Shown piece by piece: positions 5,232 to 6,439 of a stretch of 6,439 bases of DNA. Origin of the DNA: DASPXY01 sp038227745 (GTDB taxonomy: Bacteria > Planctomycetota > Planctomycetia > Gemmatales > Gemmataceae); contig JBBRPS010000618.1 in NCBI GenBank assembly GCA_038227745.1, positions 1 through 6,439 of the forward strand. The letters are read 5' to 3'. Both the position numbers and the translations under genes were made by a program. Numbering within the stretch: the first letter of the stretch is position 1; each line of letters opens with the position of its first letter. Below the pieces are notes generated by a model that was given only the letters and a program-made list of their open reading frames with translations, was not told the DNA's origin and made no database searches.

Positions 5232-5687
5232 TCACGCTGCCGTCGATCCCGCCTGCCTGGCGGCGGCCTCCGCGAGTTGGGCCCGGCATGCCTGCAGCTC
5301 CAGCAGCGCCCGGAGCAGCTCCTGGTTCTGACGCTGCACCTCCTCGAAGAGGCTTGCGGGCGCCAGCTTCTCTAGCTCCCGGACCACGAACGCCAGGTCC
5401 TCCTGGCCCACGGCGGGTTCGCGCGGCGGCAGCGGCTTCTCGACGCGCAGCGCCGGCACCTCGCCGGCCGGGGCGACCAGGAGGCGGTCCCGTTCGACGG
5501 TGAAGCGGAGGCTGGTACGGCCCGCCTGGGTCAGCGCCTGGCAGGCCAGCTCGAACACGAGGGCGGCGACGCAGGCCTGTTCGTTCGGCTCGAAGCCGAG
5601 CAGGCCGGCGACCTGGCGCGCGCGGCGACGGGCCAGCACGGCGTCACGGCGGCGGCGCACTTCAACGAGGAGAAAGGGGGTGTGCAT
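5232..5687 (-). CDS. RsbT-like (truncated HATPase) protein with coiled-coil tail
   Basis: This is a 151-residue protein. Residues 10-71 match the first half of the RsbT/anti-sigma HATPase fold: RRRDAVLARRRARQVAGLLGF, then the helix AALVFELACQALTQAG, then RFTVERDRLLV. In the family this helix reads SELARN, and its Glu and Asn form the Mg-ATP N-box. Here it is E46-L-A-C-Q50, so Asn is replaced by Gln. The usual DxGxG and later ATP-lid motifs are absent: after residue 72 comes a Pro-rich linker, then a Leu/Glu/Gln-rich helix (96-145; FEEVQRQNQELLRALLELQ) that should form a coiled coil, like linkers in SpoIIE- or histidine-kinase-type proteins. It is probably a non-catalytic partner rather than an active kinase. 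The ATG at 5687 is preferred because AAGGA (5703-5699) lies 11 nt upstream and the family's N-terminus starts there. It is followed after 162 nt by the co-directional STN-like gene. Confidence 0.8.
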   Translation of the reverse strand: MHTPFLLVEVRRRRDAVLARRRARQVAGLLGFEPNEQACVAALVFELACQALTQAGRTSLRFTVERDRLLVAPAGEVPALRVEKPLPPREPAVGQEDLAFVVRELEKLAPASLFEEVQRQNQELLRALLELQACRAQLAEAAARQAGSTAA

Positions 5688-5739
5688 GGGGGGTCGAGTC
5701 CTTGACCACGGGGGAAATCCTTTCCGTCCCTGCCCAGAG

Positions 5740-5769
5740 ATTCTACCCGGTCCGGGGGGAGCCTGGCCA
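5740..5769 (-). promoter_or_regulatory. Possible promoter of the RsbT-like gene
   Basis: On the minus strand TGGCCA (5769-5764, four of six) is followed after 18 nt by TAGAAT (5745-5740, five of six). The leader would be about 45 nt. The palindrome CCCGG-T-CCGGG (5746-5756) lies in the spacer and could be an operator or chance in GC-rich DNA. Confidence 0.35.
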
Positions 5770-5809
5770 GCCCTCTCCCGATTTCTCGGAAATTCCGTTC
5801 GAGAAGTGA

Positions 5810-5838
5810 TTGAAGCCGGGTATCCCGCTTCCCATACT
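5810..5838 (+). promoter_or_regulatory. Possible promoter toward the DUF3467 gene
   Basis: TTGAAG (5810-5815, four of six) and CATACT (5833-5838, four of six) are spaced by 17 nt. The spacer holds most of a small hairpin. The leader would be about 160 nt. The match is weak and could be chance. Confidence 0.25.
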
Positions 5839-5990
5839 AACTTCATCTCTCAAACGCCTGGGTTCCAGGGCGCGGCCGGCGCCGCACTGGCGCGGTGGGT
5901 CTGGCCCTGCGACACGGCGAACCGCGCGCCTTTGCGGTGAAGGCGGCGGTTGATTGCGTTCCCAGCGGTTGACCCGCACCATCGTTCACA

Positions 5991-5996
5991 AGGGAG
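5991..5996 (+). promoter_or_regulatory. Ribosome-binding site deciding the DUF3467 start
   Basis: AGGGAG at 5991-5996 is 7 nt from the ATG at 6004 but only 1 nt from the in-frame ATG at 5998, so 6004 is the likely start. The TTG at 5950 has no comparable site. Confidence 0.7.
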
Positions 5997-6003
5997 AATG
6001 GCA

Positions 6004-6363
6004 ATGGCCGACGAACCCAAACCAGCAGCCCCCGCCGAACAGCAGGCCGGACAGCCGGCGCAGTTTCCGACCGACTACAGCACCCTGTCCACGGTCTACA
6101 CCAACTTCTGCCGCGTCAGCGTGACGCCTGAGGAGCTGGTCCTCGACTTCGGGCTCAACACCCAGATGACGCCCAACCCCTCGGAGCCGATCAAGCTGTC
6201 GCACCGGGTGGTGATGAACTTCTACACGGCCAAGCGCCTGATGAACGCCCTGATCGGCGTCGTCAACCAGCACGAGAACGCCTACGGCGTGCTCGAGCTG
6301 GACTTCCAGCGCCGCGCCCGCACCGTGCCGCGTCCCGCCGGCGCGCGCCCCCCGGGACAGTAA
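6004..6363 (+). CDS. DUF3467 family protein
   Basis: This is a 119-residue soluble protein. A low-complexity Pro/Ala/Gln N-terminus (1-20) precedes a compact DUF3467 domain (about 28-105): VYTNFCRVSVTPEELVLDFG, then IKLSHRVVMNFYTAKRLMNA, and the closing helix-strand with HENAYGVLELDFQRR. The NF-x-V-T-EE-DFG and RVV-x5-AKRL patterns are typical of the family, which is widespread in bacteria and has no established function. The C-terminus is a short Arg/Pro-rich tail. Length fits the family. There is no membrane segment or signal peptide. The gene is divergent from the RsbT-like gene and is followed by a GC hairpin at the window end. No functional link with its neighbours can be shown. Confidence 0.92.
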   Translation: MADEPKPAAPAEQQAGQPAQFPTDYSTLSTVYTNFCRVSVTPEELVLDFGLNTQMTPNPSEPIKLSHRVVMNFYTAKRLMNALIGVVNQHENAYGVLELDFQRRARTVPRPAGARPPGQ

Positions 6364-6418
6364 TCTCCTCCGTTTAGAGCGCTTTGTATTGGGGTGTAGC
6401 GGGGAGGCGCTTTGGAGT

Positions 6419-6438
6419 GCGGCGCTCGGCGCCGCTTT
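6419..6438 (+). terminator. GC hairpin plus short T run after the DUF3467 gene, at the window edge
   Basis: GCGGCGC (6419-6425), loop TCG, GCGCCGC (6429-6435), then TTT before the sequence ends. It is 55 nt after the stop codon and could terminate transcription. The preceding bases repeat GCGCTTTG at 6379-6386 and 6407-6414, so the whole block may instead be another dispersed intergenic repeat cut by the window edge. Confidence 0.45.
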
Positions 6439-6439
6439 C

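Larger units (their letters stand above)
5688..6003. other. Divergent intergenic region with small inverted repeats
   Basis: This stretch separates the minus-strand RsbT-like gene from the plus-strand DUF3467 gene. I see no gene in it; the minus-strand reading upstream of 5687 is not protein-like. It contains TTCTCG/CGAGAA (5783-5788 with 5800-5805) and a hairpin GAAGC-c-GGG / CCC-GCTTC (5813-5830). Confidence 0.6.

Overview
The window is GC-rich DNA that looks like a planctomycete chromosome, most likely from the Gemmata/Gemmataceae side of the phylum. The evidence is two Hanks-type Ser/Thr kinases of the planctomycete style (one with an N-terminal zinc ribbon), a DUF433-kinase-membrane fusion, an RsbT-like protein, a DUF3467 protein, a large lineage-typical membrane-anchored protein with an STN-like module, and several long perfect or near-perfect intergenic palindromes. 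The lineage is inferred from gene style, not from a marker gene.

Layout. (1) 1-408, minus strand: N-terminus of a zinc-ribbon Ser/Thr kinase, cut by the window edge, with a strong sigma70-like promoter at 454-481. (2) 482-1026: a gene-poor spacer holding two large palindromes (582-651 and 733-844, the second with an internal 28-bp direct duplication) and short coding-like fragments that may be gene relics. (3) 1027-3087, plus strand: DUF433 domain + linker + complete kinase domain + about eight membrane segments. (4) 3102-5069, minus strand, convergent with (3) across a 14-bp gap: single-span membrane protein with an NTF2-like region, an STN-like region and a long beta-rich C-terminus. (5) 5084-5148: a 28-bp-stem palindrome in the leader of gene (4), touching its Shine-Dalgarno sequence. 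(6) 5232-5687, minus strand: short RsbT-like protein with an altered N-box and a coiled-coil tail. (7) 5688-6003: divergent promoter region. (8) 6004-6363, plus strand: DUF3467 protein, followed by a GC-rich hairpin at the window end.

How the genes may work together: the kinases and the RsbT-like protein all belong to phosphorylation or partner-switch signalling families. Genes (6) and (4) are co-directional and could share a transcript, with the palindrome between them. Nothing in the sequence proves that the window is one pathway. The most unusual items are the DUF433-kinase-polytopic membrane architecture, the RsbT-like protein that lacks the rest of its ATP-binding fold, and the palindromes with their duplications.
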